From: Cyclobacterium lianum
GTDB taxonomy: Bacteria; Bacteroidota; Bacteroidia; Cytophagales; Cyclobacteriaceae
Assembly: GCF_900143075.1 (NCBI RefSeq)
Contig: NZ_FRCY01000003.1
Span: forward strand, 124,001 to 188,000
DNA length: 64,000 bases
Direction of reading: 5' to 3'
The position numbers and the translations under genes are program-made. This document shows positions 1 through 8,456 of this stretch, piece by piece. The notes under the pieces are model-generated. The model had not been told where the DNA came from, did not search any database, and saw nothing but the letters and a program-made list of their open reading frames with translations. Positions within the stretch are counted from its first letter, which is position 1, and every line of letters starts with the position of its first letter.

Positions 1-353
1 TTCCCCTACCCCTTACTCCGCCTGCAAGCCTGTTGTCCGGGATTGAATGGACCCTGCCCGACGGTTTTAGCCGCGTTGCCGACAATGGATATCTGTACCT
101 GGAGTATCGGCAGGTCGCTGCTCAGCAAAGGGTCGACAGAAACGAACGCGTCACCTCCGGCTACGGTCTGCTTGCGGCCGGAATCGGATGGGAACTTCCT
201 GTCCGGCAGCAGACCTGGAAATTACAAATAAGTGGTGAAAACCTGCTGGACACCTTCTATTTCAACCACCTGAGCAGATACCGGCTGCTCAACCTTCCCG
301 AACAAGGAAGGAATGTCAACATCAACCTGAAAATACCCTTTCGGATTAAATAA
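1..353 (+). CDS. TonB-dependent receptor, C-terminal fragment
   Basis: An open frame enters from the left edge and stops with TAA at 351-353. The visible end alternates polar and hydrophobic residues as in outer-membrane beta strands, contains ISGENLLDT, a typical last-strand motif of TonB-dependent receptors (N-L-x-D/N), and ends NINLKIPFRIK, a strand ending near a C-terminal aromatic. It therefore looks like the last strands of a 22-strand barrel that imports a chelate or nutrient. The plug and substrate clues lie outside the window. The next gene downstream is a His-rich DUF4625 lipoprotein, which suggests metal (zinc or iron) uptake; that link is inference. Confidence 0.75.
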   Translation, partial: PLPLTPPASLLSGIEWTLPDGFSRVADNGYLYLEYRQVAAQQRVDRNERVTSGYGLLAAGIGWELPVRQQTWKLQISGENLLDTFYFNHLSRYRLLNLPEQGRNVNINLKIPFRIK

Positions 354-400
354 GTATATTTTTCCTATAACAGCTTAGGAACTTTGTTATTTATGCCTTA

Positions 401-429
401 TTATTGCAACATTAATGCATTTGCAATAA
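401..429. promoter_or_regulatory. 9-bp inverted repeat, candidate metalloregulator operator
   Basis: TTATTGCAA at 401-409 and its perfect complement TTGCAATAA at 421-429 flank an 11-bp spacer that itself contains ATTAAT. It sits between the receptor stop at 353 and the lipoprotein start at 472. Size and AT-rich dyad symmetry resemble Fur/Zur-family boxes. The regulator is not in the window, so the assignment is inference. Confidence 0.45.
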
Positions 430-471
430 TATTGTAAATAAAGAAGTAATCCGCTTTTAACTTCAACCATA

Positions 472-1440
472 ATGATTAACATGAAATTTATTCATCCAAG
501 GTATTTCATTCCCGTCCTCTCAGTGGCGGGCATGCTTTCCTGTGAAACAGCAGAAGAAACCCCTAACGACCTTTCGGCACCTGTGATTGGCCAGGCTGAT
601 GGAAGCGAACACATTGAACCTGAAAATGGTGAGATCTATGGCATAAACGCCGATCACATGCATGTAAAGTTTTCCGTAGAAGATGCTTCCGGCATCGGAC
701 AGGTGAGGGTCAATGTACATGCCAATTTCGATGGCCACAGTCATGCAAGAATCAATAATTCTTTTGCCCGTCTGGAGACGAATAATATATTCAGCCCCAC
801 CGCGGATAACCCGGCATTAAGATTTCCGGAAGGCAGTACTCGCATCAACATTGATGGGCATGAAACCGATATATTTTGGGCGGGCGAGAACGCTGACCTG
901 GCAGGTCCTGTAATTGCAGGTTCTTACGATGTAGGAATTGAAGCAACAGATATTTTTGGCAATCAAACCAGTTATGCAGATGGCAGCAGTTATATTGCGA
1001 CCATACAGATAAAAACGCCTTATGCTCCGGCAATCTCCGTTTCAAACCTGCATGAGGGAGAGTTGGAGGCGGAAGCCGGAATGCCGCTGACGATTCAGGG
1101 TACAGTTTCCAGAACTGACCATGAACTGAGTTCGCCTATTACCTTCCTTTGGGTCAGACTGGCGGAAGAGGGTGAGCATCATGACGACGATGACGATGGA
1201 CACAATCATCGAATGGCAGATGAGGATTTTTTTGACAAAATGTGGGGAAGCTCAGCCTGGCTTGAAGATGGTAACGGACCCGATCTGCCCCATGACGAGA
1301 TGCTTGATTTAAATAAAATACTTAGCGGAGAGAACGCCATCATTGTACCGGCAAGTGAGGATCACCTGGATCTTATCATCCGGGCTGAAGACAGCAATGG
1401 CAATACTACAGAGGAAGTATTTACCATACACATAGAGTAA
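472..1440 (+). CDS. His/Asp-rich lipoprotein of the DUF4625 type
   Basis: The protein has 322 residues. A basic/hydrophobic N terminus ends in MLSC, a lipobox with Cys at residue 24, so it is a lipoprotein. The body looks like the Bacteroidota DUF4625 family: Ig-like beta repeats around SAPVIGQADG and DASGIGQVRV. About residues 238-246 form a run of His and Asp (HHDDDDDGHNH), a likely divalent-metal site. Two starts are possible (ATG at 472 or 481) and both keep the signal. It follows a TonB-dependent receptor and lies behind the dyad at 401-429, so a role as a surface or periplasmic metal-binding partner of that receptor is plausible. The family's biochemical function is not known to me. Confidence 0.7.
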   Translation: MINMKFIHPRYFIPVLSVAGMLSCETAEETPNDLSAPVIGQADGSEHIEPENGEIYGINADHMHVKFSVEDASGIGQVRVNVHANFDGHSHARINNSFARLETNNIFSPTADNPALRFPEGSTRINIDGHETDIFWAGENADLAGPVIAGSYDVGIEATDIFGNQTSYADGSSYIATIQIKTPYAPAISVSNLHEGELEAEAGMPLTIQGTVSRTDHELSSPITFLWVRLAEEGEHHDDDDDGHNHRMADEDFFDKMWGSSAWLEDGNGPDLPHDEMLDLNKILSGENAIIVPASEDHLDLIIRAEDSNGNTTEEVFTIHIE

Positions 1441-1467
1441 TCTCATAAATTTAATTGCTGTAATCGC

Positions 1468-1500
1468 AAAAAAGCGCACTTTCGAAGGTGCGCTTTTTTT
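1468..1500. terminator. Bidirectional rho-independent terminator
   Basis: A 12-bp perfect stem (AAAAAAGCGCAC at 1468-1479, GTGCGCTTTTTT at 1488-1499) has an 8-base loop. It has T-runs on both strands, so it can end the DUF4625 gene on the plus strand and the small minus-strand gene that stops at 1547. Confidence 0.9.
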
Positions 1501-1546
1501 AGTAACAGTTGGTTCAGCTAATTTTTTGTTTACTATATTGACTTGT

Positions 1547-1753
1547 TTATTCTACAAATATTTTTGTATGGGGCATTTCAAATATTTTTTTGAGATCACC
1601 TGTGCCATGCTGGGGAGTACCATCTTCTAAAAAAGCCATTACGCCGTTTTTGAATACTTTCTCTACAGTAGCATCCAAATCAATTAAAAGTTTGTTTTGA
1701 CTGATTAACACAAAGGATAAGATCAGCAGGATATATTTAAGGGAGATTTTCAT
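1547..1753 (-). CDS. Small exported protein, unknown
   Basis: This frame of 68 codons starts MKISLKYILLILSFVLIS, a clear signal-peptide or membrane-anchor pattern, followed by about 45 polar residues with no recognised motif. It stops close to the bidirectional terminator at 1468-1500, which supports a real transcript. Codon content is AT-richer than neighbouring genes. It could be a small secreted protein or the remnant of a longer one. Confidence 0.4.
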   Translation of the reverse strand: MKISLKYILLILSFVLISQNKLLIDLDATVEKVFKNGVMAFLEDGTPQHGTGDLKKIFEMPHTKIFVE

Positions 1754-1842
1754 GGCTTTCTGTGTTTAATAATATACCAACAAAAGTTAAACACAAATGT
1801 TTTTTATCTTCCAGAAAAATAAGAGATTTCTGCAATTCAGCT

Positions 1843-1961
1843 TTTCATGTGTTTATAATTTGCTTTTTAGCTGTCACATAGCTTGCCCCGATCCTAAATC
1901 GGGGGAATCTCGCTACTATAATCATCTCAGTGTGGGACGGGTACGTCATGCTCGATTTCAT
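1843..1961 (-). repeat. Dispersed leader-like repeat, copy A (orphan)
   Basis: It shares both ends with copies at 2543-2668 and 39641-39776: TTTCATGTGTTTATAATTTG at the left and TCGATTTCAT at the right, with a variable, hairpin-forming middle (CCCGAT/ATCGGG at about 1888-1904). Read on the minus strand it ends in CACATGAAA, as the other copies do, but here the ATG is followed at once by a stop codon, so this copy leads into no gene. Confidence 0.6.
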
Positions 1962-1966
1962 TGCAT

Positions 1967-1989
1967 AAAAAAAACCGGGGAAACCGGTT
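1967..1989 (-). terminator. Terminator of the minus-strand lipoprotein gene
   Basis: On the minus strand AACCGG pairs with CCGGTT around a 5-base loop and is followed by a run of eight T. It lies about 35 bp beyond the stop of the gene at 2024-2548. Confidence 0.8.
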
Positions 1990-2023
1990 CGATTAACATT
2001 GTCAATAAAGAGCGAAACCCTGA

Positions 2024-2548
2024 TTAATAGCTGCTATCGGGGAAATGTGGAACACAAAGTGACAATTTCGACGAATTAAAAGCTTCCCTGGAATTGTCAT
2101 TCTTTCCTATATTCCCACTCGCGAGGATAATATTGTAATCAGGCCCCTGGTCGGCCAGATGTATTTTGATATGTCCATCAAAATCGATCAAATCTTCAAC
2201 ATTCAAATCAGACCCATCGGACAGTCGGCCTATGATTGTCCTGCTGCTCAGGGTTCTGCTGTCGATAGGGTTCAGCAGGTGTGCAATTGGTGCCTCTGCC
2301 TGATCAAAACTTCCAAAATGGAGATGGCCCGTGTAGAAATAGGGGTCTGCAGATGGCGCTCCAAACAACTCTACCAAAAGTTCAATATCTCCATTCTCCA
2401 ATTCCTGAAAGGTAGCTTTTCCGTCGAAATTGAAATCACTTGACTGGTAAAGGTCATAGGAAATCCGGTTGTCGTCTGGTCTTATTGGATCCTGCTCACA
2501 GGAAGTGATTCCGCACAACAACAGTGCACAAATAAGGGTATATTTCAT
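2024..2548 (-). CDS. Lipoprotein with CHRD-like fold, unknown role
   Basis: The protein has 174 residues. MKYTLICALLLCGITSC is a type II signal peptide with Cys at residue 17. The mature part has short beta-rich segments, a His-containing YTGHLHFG motif and IHLADQGPDYNIILASGNIG near the end; this layout recalls CHRD-type domains, but I cannot place it firmly. The start codon lies inside repeat copy B, which supplies its 5' leader. A terminator follows at 1967-1989, so it is a single-gene unit. Confidence 0.65.
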   Translation of the reverse strand: MKYTLICALLLCGITSCEQDPIRPDDNRISYDLYQSSDFNFDGKATFQELENGDIELLVELFGAPSADPYFYTGHLHFGSFDQAEAPIAHLLNPIDSRTLSSRTIIGRLSDGSDLNVEDLIDFDGHIKIHLADQGPDYNIILASGNIGKNDNSREAFNSSKLSLCVPHFPDSSY

Positions 2549-2668
2549 GTGTCTATAATTTGTTCTTTAATGGTCACATGCCCGCCCGGATGACACCAGT
2601 CGGACAGGGAAGCTCGCATGCTTTATTATCATCCCTCTGTATGTCGCCTCCGGCAGGCTCGATTTCAT
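2543..2668 (-). repeat. Dispersed leader-like repeat, copy B
   Basis: It has the same ends as copies A and C. Its middle (CCGCCCGGATGACACCAGTC then GGACAGGGAA) is close to copy C and includes GCCT-CCGGC-AGGC, a short hairpin. The terminal CACATGAAA on the minus strand is the actual start of the lipoprotein gene at 2548. Confidence 0.65.
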
Positions 2669-2835
2669 ATTTTTTTAATTTAAAATGTCAGACTTATGTC
2701 TGCCGTATATTTTTCTGAATACAATTATCCGGTGATGTCACACCATGACGATTCGTCTCAGTCAGGCCTGATCTCAGGTTCTGGTTATAATCCCTTTAAC
2801 AGTCATTTCACCTTCCCGATACACAGCAATCTGTT

Positions 2836-2991
2836 TCAAATGGCAACGATCATTTTCTCATCATGCTTTCCTTTACAGTGGATATTGAAGTTTACGTGTC
2901 ATACCTGCCAGGTATTTCGCAAATAATCCAGCTCAACCGTTGTTGGAGCATTGTACCCTGGAAATGATGCGCGATCAACGCTGCTATCCAT
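2836..2991 (-). pseudogene. Remnant of a short unknown gene with an in-frame stop
   Basis: In one minus-strand frame ATG at 2991 reads 30 residues (starting MDSSVDRASFPGYNAP, ending DYLRNTWQV), meets TGA, then continues 20 more in the same frame (HVNFNIHCKG then KHDEKMIVAI) to TGA at 2836-2838. Both halves look like protein rather than random sequence. No intact frame covers the stretch and I do not recognise the family. The rest of the 2669-3117 gap holds only a small hairpin at 2689-2702 (CAGAC/GTCTG) and the presumed ligase promoter. Confidence 0.3.
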
Positions 2992-3117
2992 GCCTTTTCG
3001 CTCATGATTGTTTCAACAGAACAGGAATATATTCTCCAATCAAAACGAATAGGTATATTTTTTGGTTTAACAAATGGTTGTTTTTCTACCTATACTTGAC
3101 GAATATCATTCAATTTA

Positions 3118-4710
3118 ATGAAAAGATTCTCAATTCTATTCAATCAACTTGACCAAACCAACAAAACGGGAGATAAACTCAAACTGCTGGAATCATATTT
3201 TTTAGAAGTTTCCGACCTGGACAGGCTATGGACCCTGGCACTTTTCACCCACAAAAGACCTCGGAGGGTAGTGAACACCAGGCAGCTACGAGAATGGTGT
3301 TGCGAGTATGCAGGTATTTCATCCTGGCTTTTTGAGGAGTCGTATCATACTGTGGGCGATTTGGCAGAAACCATTGCTTTACTTTTGCCTTTAGCGGGCA
3401 AAAGCTCCGATCAGCCGCTTCATCATTGGATAGGCTTCCTGGCTGCTTTAAAAGATAAGGAAGAATCTGCAAAAAAATCAGCCATCATGGAGTCCTGGAG
3501 GGAACTTACCAAAGAAGAACGGCTCGTTTTCAATAAATTGATCACCGGTGGTTTTCGTGTAGGCGTAAGCCAAAACCTGATTACCAGGGCCCTTGCAAGT
3601 GCCTTTGGACTGGAAAAAACGGAAGTGGCCCACCGCATAATGGGCCAATGGGATCCCTGGACAGCAGATTTTAAGTCCATGCTCCTGGAACCCGACTTTG
3701 CAGACGACCTTTCCCGCCCTTACCCGTTTTTCCTTGCCCATCCCCTTAGTGACACGGCCGAGCTAGCCGGTAACAGGTCTGACTGGCAGGCCGAATGGAA
3801 ATGGGACGGCATACGTGGCCAAATCATCAAAAGGAAGGGTGAAACCTATATCTGGTCCCGCGGTGAAGAATTGCTCACAGAGAAATTTCCGGAACTGGAG
3901 GAAATGGCCAGAGGTCTCCCTGACGGTACGGTTTTAGACGGAGAAATATTGCCCTTTGAAAATGGCAAACCCTTACCTTTTGCTCTGCTGCAAACCCGTA
4001 TCGGCAGGAAAAAGGTAAGTTCCGGTTTGCTCAAAAAAGCTCCATTGAGCTTCATGTGCTACGATCTGCTGGAATGTAATGGAGAGGATATCCGCCACTT
4101 GCCCCTATCGGAGCGTAGAAAAAACATGGAAAAAATCGTAGGGGACTATCCATCTGAAAAACTAGAAATCTCTATGCTGATTGAAGCGGGTACCTGGCAA
4201 GAACTGGCGCTCGTTCGCAATCAATCGCGGGAAAATAAAGCGGAAGGTCTGATGTTAAAAAGAATTGATTCTGTATACGAAACCGGCAGGGTTCGTGGAA
4301 GCTGGTGGAAATGGAAAATTGAGCCACTGACGATTGACGGTGTGATGATTTACGCCCAGAAGGGACATGGACGAAGGGCAGATCTCTATTCGGATTACAC
4401 CCTTGCTGTCTGGAAAGACAAGGACCTTGTCCCCTTTGCAAAAGCCTATTCAGGGCTTACCGATAAGGAAATGAAAGATGTAGATACCTTTGTAAAAAAA
4501 CATACCAGAGAGCGCTTCGGACCGGTACGAACCGTAAAGCCAGAACTGGTATTCGAGATAGCCTTTGAAGGGATTCAGGAAAGTCCCCGGCACAAATCCG
4601 GGATTGCTTTAAGGTTTCCCAGAATCCACCGCTGGAGGAAGGACAAACCCATCGACGAGGCAAACACCCTGACAGACCTGCAATTACTTCTGGAAAAGTA
4701 TGGAAAATAG
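3118..4710 (+). CDS. ATP-dependent DNA ligase (ligase-associated DNA repair type)
   Basis: The protein has 530 residues. It joins DNA nicks using ATP through a lysyl-AMP intermediate. The adenylation motif EWKWDGIRG puts the nucleophile at Lys228; upstream is an N-terminal DNA-binding region, and downstream are DGEILPF (motif III-like), EGLMLKR (motif IV-like) and WWKWK (motif V-like), then an OB-fold domain. The size and the helicase that overlaps its end mark it as the bacterial ligase that travels with a DEXH helicase, usually together with a metallo-beta-lactamase-type exonuclease and a phosphoesterase. Those two partners are not next to it here. It adds to the housekeeping NAD-dependent LigA, which is not in the window. 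Confidence 0.93.
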   Translation: MKRFSILFNQLDQTNKTGDKLKLLESYFLEVSDLDRLWTLALFTHKRPRRVVNTRQLREWCCEYAGISSWLFEESYHTVGDLAETIALLLPLAGKSSDQPLHHWIGFLAALKDKEESAKKSAIMESWRELTKEERLVFNKLITGGFRVGVSQNLITRALASAFGLEKTEVAHRIMGQWDPWTADFKSMLLEPDFADDLSRPYPFFLAHPLSDTAELAGNRSDWQAEWKWDGIRGQIIKRKGETYIWSRGEELLTEKFPELEEMARGLPDGTVLDGEILPFENGKPLPFALLQTRIGRKKVSSGLLKKAPLSFMCYDLLECNGEDIRHLPLSERRKNMEKIVGDYPSEKLEISMLIEAGTWQELALVRNQSRENKAEGLMLKRIDSVYETGRVRGSWWKWKIEPLTIDGVMIYAQKGHGRRADLYSDYTLAVWKDKDLVPFAKAYSGLTDKEMKDVDTFVKKHTRERFGPVRTVKPELVFEIAFEGIQESPRHKSGIALRFPRIHRWRKDKPIDEANTLTDLQLLLEKYGK

Positions 4711-7144
4711 CTGGGCAGAAAAATGGTTTGCCCGAAAGGGCTGGGAACCCTTCGATTTCCAGAGAGCATGCTGGCAACATTATCTTGGGGGAAAAAGTGG
4801 CCTGCTCAATGCGCCTACAGGCTCGGGAAAGACGCTTGCACTTTTTGTGCCGGTATTGATGGAATATGTACGCGAAAACCAGGGAAGCTGGCACCAGGAA
4901 AAGAAAAACGGACTGCAGGCAATATGGATTACTCCCCTGAGGGCTTTGGCCCAGGATATTCAGCAGGCCATGAATCAGGTCTGTGAGGAGACGGGCATAC
5001 GGTGGCGGATCGCGGTAAGAAACGGAGATACCAGCGCATCGGAACGACAAAAACAAAAGCGGTCCATGCCAGAATGCCTGGTTACTACTCCGGAAAGTCT
5101 GCATCTTTTGTTTACCCAGAAAGACAATAGCCTGCTATTCAAAGATCTGAAGACCGTAATTGTTGACGAGTGGCACGAGTTGCTGGCAAATAAACGGGGC
5201 ATTCAGGTGCAATTGGCCCTTCAGCACCTAAAGACACTGCGCGCTGAGCCACTGAAAGTATGGGGCATTTCCGCCACCATCGGCAACCTTGACCAGGCCC
5301 ATGAGGTACTACTGGGAGCATCCGCTCCCAAACTCATTGTACGGTCTTCCATAAAAAAAGAGATAAAGGTACAATCAATTCTCCCTGATGAAGTGGAAAA
5401 ATACCCCTGGGCGGGCCATCTTGGCGTTAAGTTGCTGAAAAAGGTAATCCCGATTATCGCCTCCAGCCAAAGTGTGTTGCTTTTTACCAACACCCGGTCC
5501 CAGACTGAAATATGGTACCAGAAAATACTGGAAGCAAAACCGGACTGGGCAGGAATCATGGCCATGCACCATGGATCCCTCGACCCGGCGGTTAGGGCCT
5601 GGGTAGAAAACGCGTTGCACGAAAAAAAACTAAAGTTGGTCGTTTGCACCAGCAGCCTCGATCTGGGGGTCGATTTCCGTCCGGTAGACACGGTGATTCA
5701 GGTGGGAGGGCCAAAGGGAGTGACCCGATTTGTACAACGGGCGGGCAGGGCAGGTCACCATCCTGGTGCCAGCAGCAGCATCTATTTTGTGCCAACCCAT
5801 TCGCTGGAATTGATCGAAGCCAGTGCCTTGCGGCAGGCCATTGAATCGGGACAATATGAAGAGCAGTTGCCCCTGGAAGATTGTTACGATGTATTGATTC
5901 AGTTTCTGGTAACGCTTGCCGTCGGAGAAGGATTCTATCCGCAACAGCTCTATCCCATAATCAGAGAAGTGCACGCCTTCCGTACGCTCAGTCCTGAAAA
6001 ATTCGCCTGGCTTCTGGAGTTTGTGACCGTAGGTGGGAAAGCGCTGGGAAGTTATGAGGAATTTTCAAAAATCGACATCCTTGCCGACGGATTGTATAAG
6101 GTAAGCAGCCGGAAAACAGCCATGAGACATAGATTGTCAATGGGCACTATTGTGAGCGACCCGATGATCCAGGTCCGATACCTTACCGGCGCTTATGTAG
6201 GTGCGGTGGAAGAAAGCTTTATCAGCAAGCTCAAACCGGGAGATGTATTCTGGTTTGCGGGCCGCAGCCTGGAGTTTCTGAAAATAAAGGAAATGAAAGC
6301 CCTTGTCAGAAAATCCAAAAAGAAAACAGGAACGATTCCCAGGTGGATGGGAGGCAGAATGCCGCTTTCTTCACGCCTGGCAGAATTGATTCGTGATGAA
6401 CTCCAGAAAGCAGCAAAAAATCAACTAAATTCGATAGAACTTCAAACCATCCATCCTATACTCGAGTTACAGCAAAACCTTTCACGGATTCCCGACCAGT
6501 CATCCCTTTTGATCGAAACCTGTAAAAGCAGAGAGGGCTATCATGTGTTTATGTTTCCATTCGAAGGGCGTTTTGTTCATGAGGTGCTGGCTGCATTGGT
6601 AGCCTACCGCATCAGTATCAGTTTCCCGATAAGCATCAGCATTGCCATGAATGATTATGGATTTGAACTGCTCTCCGACAGCCCTATTCCTATCGAAGAT
6701 GTATTGGAAACAGATCTTTTCTCAGACAAGGATTTAATGGAAGATATCCTGTCCAGTATCAATGAAAGTGAAATGGCCCGCAGGCGGTTTCGGGAAATCG
6801 CCGCCATTGCCGGGCTGGTATTTCAGGGCTATCCCGGAAAAGGCATACAGACCAGACACCTGCAAGCCAGTTCGGGCATTTTGTATGGCGTATTTGAAAC
6901 CTATGATCCCGACAATCTGCTGCTGGCACAGGCCCGGAGTGAAGTGCTCCATATACAAATGGAAAAAAGCCGGCTGCAGCAAGTCATTCAACGCATCAAC
7001 CGGCAAAAAATCCACCTGCTTAAAACTGTGAGAATAAGTCCGTTTGCTTTTCCCATAATGGTAGACCGGCTCAGCAGAAACAGCCTTAGCTCAGAAAAAA
7101 TTGAGGACCGTATACATCGGCTGCAAGCCGAACTATTGGCTTAA
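4700..7144 (+). CDS. Ligase-associated DEXH-box helicase (Lhr-like)
   Basis: The protein has 814 residues. It is an SF2 ATP-dependent DNA helicase presumed to act in DNA repair with the ligase. Walker A APTGSGKT is at about residues 38-45 and the motif II box is DEWH at 156-159. GISATIGN follows (motif III), then TSSLDLGVDF and FVQRAGRAGHHPG (motifs V and VI). The long C-terminal part matches Lhr-family helicases. The ATG lies 11 bp inside the ligase gene in another frame, so translation is probably coupled. The gene ends without an obvious terminator before the sugar dehydrogenase. Confidence 0.93.
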   Translation: MENSWAEKWFARKGWEPFDFQRACWQHYLGGKSGLLNAPTGSGKTLALFVPVLMEYVRENQGSWHQEKKNGLQAIWITPLRALAQDIQQAMNQVCEETGIRWRIAVRNGDTSASERQKQKRSMPECLVTTPESLHLLFTQKDNSLLFKDLKTVIVDEWHELLANKRGIQVQLALQHLKTLRAEPLKVWGISATIGNLDQAHEVLLGASAPKLIVRSSIKKEIKVQSILPDEVEKYPWAGHLGVKLLKKVIPIIASSQSVLLFTNTRSQTEIWYQKILEAKPDWAGIMAMHHGSLDPAVRAWVENALHEKKLKLVVCTSSLDLGVDFRPVDTVIQVGGPKGVTRFVQRAGRAGHHPGASSSIYFVPTHSLELIEASALRQAIESGQYEEQLPLEDCYDVLIQFLVTLAVGEGFYPQQLYPIIREVHAFRTLSPEKFAWLLEFVTVGGKALGSYEEFSKIDILADGLYKVSSRKTAMRHRLSMGTIVSDPMIQVRYLTGAYVGAVEESFISKLKPGDVFWFAGRSLEFLKIKEMKALVRKSKKKTGTIPRWMGGRMPLSSRLAELIRDELQKAAKNQLNSIELQTIHPILELQQNLSRIPDQSSLLIETCKSREGYHVFMFPFEGRFVHEVLAALVAYRISISFPISISIAMNDYGFELLSDSPIPIEDVLETDLFSDKDLMEDILSSINESEMARRRFREIAAIAGLVFQGYPGKGIQTRHLQASSGILYGVFETYDPDNLLLAQARSEVLHIQMEKSRLQQVIQRINRQKIHLLKTVRISPFAFPIMVDRLSRNSLSSEKIEDRIHRLQAELLA

Positions 7145-7227
7145 AATTTGTTTTGGAGCGATTTTAGACGTAAATTAGAACTTTATTTGTCGAGACATAT
7201 TATATCTTTCCATTTATACCGATTCCT

Positions 7228-8352
7228 ATGAAATCAACATTTCTTGCAGTATTCATGACCATCCTCTATGCGGCGTGCATGGGGCAGACTCCTCCAAACG
7301 GCCCGGAAGTAACTGATCCTGAATGGACCAATTATGAGGTCCAGACCGTTGTAGATGACTTGAAAATCCCATGGGGTTTGACCTTTCTGCCAGATGGCAG
7401 CATGCTGATCACGGAAAGATCAGGGGAGCTGATTCATTTCAGGAATGGGCAAAAAACTACCATCAAGGGAGTTCCTGAAGTAAGGGCCAAAGGACAAGGT
7501 GGTTTGCTGGACATTACCCTTCATCAGGACTATTCCAGCAATGGCTGGATCTACATGTCTTATTCCTCAGAAGAAGGACCCGGAGATGGGGCACATACCG
7601 CCATCAGCAGGGCAAAACTGGACGGGGATCAACTTACCAACCTGGAAGTACTGTATAAAGCCACGCCCAATACCGAAGCCGGACAGCATTATGGCTCCAG
7701 AATCATATTTGACCGCGATGGATATATGTTCTTTTCTATTGGAGAACGGGGCAACCATGAGGAAAATCCACAGGACATCACCCGTGATGGTGGCAAAGTG
7801 TACCGTTTAAAAGATGATGGAAGCATTCCGGCGGATAACCCCTTTGTGAACGAGCCCGGTGCCAAAAAAGCCATTTATTCTTATGGACACCGAAATCCTC
7901 AGGGAATGATTTTGCATCCGGAAACCGGAGAAATCTGGGTACATGAGCATGGACCCCGGGGTGGAGATGAAATCAATGTGGTGCAGAAAGGTGCCAACTA
8001 TGGCTGGCCGGAGATTTCCTACGGAATAAATTATAATGGAACCATACTGACAGAGGACACCGCCAAACCAGGAATGATGCAACCGCTCTATTATTGGGTA
8101 CCTTCCATCGCACCGAGTGGTTTTGTGGTGATCACGGGAGATACCTATCCGGCCTGGAAGGGTGATCTGCTTGTGGGATCGCTTAGCTTCGCGTATCTGG
8201 AGAAACTCACTCTTGAAGGCCAGAAAGTGGCTAAACGAGAAAAGGTCATAGATGGTATGGGCAGGGTTCGCAACGTGGTTCAGGGACCTGACGGCTATAT
8301 TTATGCCGGTATCGAAGGCAAAGGAATTGTCAAAATTGTTCCTACAAATTAA
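7228..8352 (+). CDS. PQQ-dependent aldose dehydrogenase-like lipoprotein (GSDH fold)
   Basis: The protein has 374 residues. It is a six-bladed propeller of the soluble glucose/sorbosone dehydrogenase family, which oxidises sugars in the periplasm with PQQ. Family marks are IPWGLTFLPDG, HYGSRIIFDRDG, FSIGERG, GHRNPQGM and HEHGPRGGDE. The N terminus ends YAAC with Cys at residue 17, so it is probably lipid-anchored. It has its own unit: a terminator follows at 8383-8425. The natural sugar cannot be told, and no PQQ synthesis genes are in the window. Confidence 0.88.
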   Translation: MKSTFLAVFMTILYAACMGQTPPNGPEVTDPEWTNYEVQTVVDDLKIPWGLTFLPDGSMLITERSGELIHFRNGQKTTIKGVPEVRAKGQGGLLDITLHQDYSSNGWIYMSYSSEEGPGDGAHTAISRAKLDGDQLTNLEVLYKATPNTEAGQHYGSRIIFDRDGYMFFSIGERGNHEENPQDITRDGGKVYRLKDDGSIPADNPFVNEPGAKKAIYSYGHRNPQGMILHPETGEIWVHEHGPRGGDEINVVQKGANYGWPEISYGINYNGTILTEDTAKPGMMQPLYYWVPSIAPSGFVVITGDTYPAWKGDLLVGSLSFAYLEKLTLEGQKVAKREKVIDGMGRVRNVVQGPDGYIYAGIEGKGIVKIVPTN

Positions 8353-8382
8353 ATAGACCCCTAATTGTAAACCGAAAGTAAG

Positions 8383-8425
8383 CGCTGTGCAGCCTGCCCG
8401 GATCAGGTAAGCAGCACAGCGTTTT
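8383..8425 (+). terminator. Rho-independent terminator
   Basis: CGCTGTGC (8383-8390) pairs with GCACAGCG (8414-8421), with an inner CCTG/CAGG pairing, followed by TTTT. It separates the sugar dehydrogenase from the choline operon, whose first gene starts at 8457. Confidence 0.8.
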
Positions 8426-8456
8426 CAGGTATATTCATCGCTACAAATTGTAAAAA

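Noticed and set aside
2696-3117. Two plus-strand frames of 70-76 codons before the ligase
   Set aside because: No ribosome-binding context or family likeness; the minus-strand remnant explains part of the interval better.
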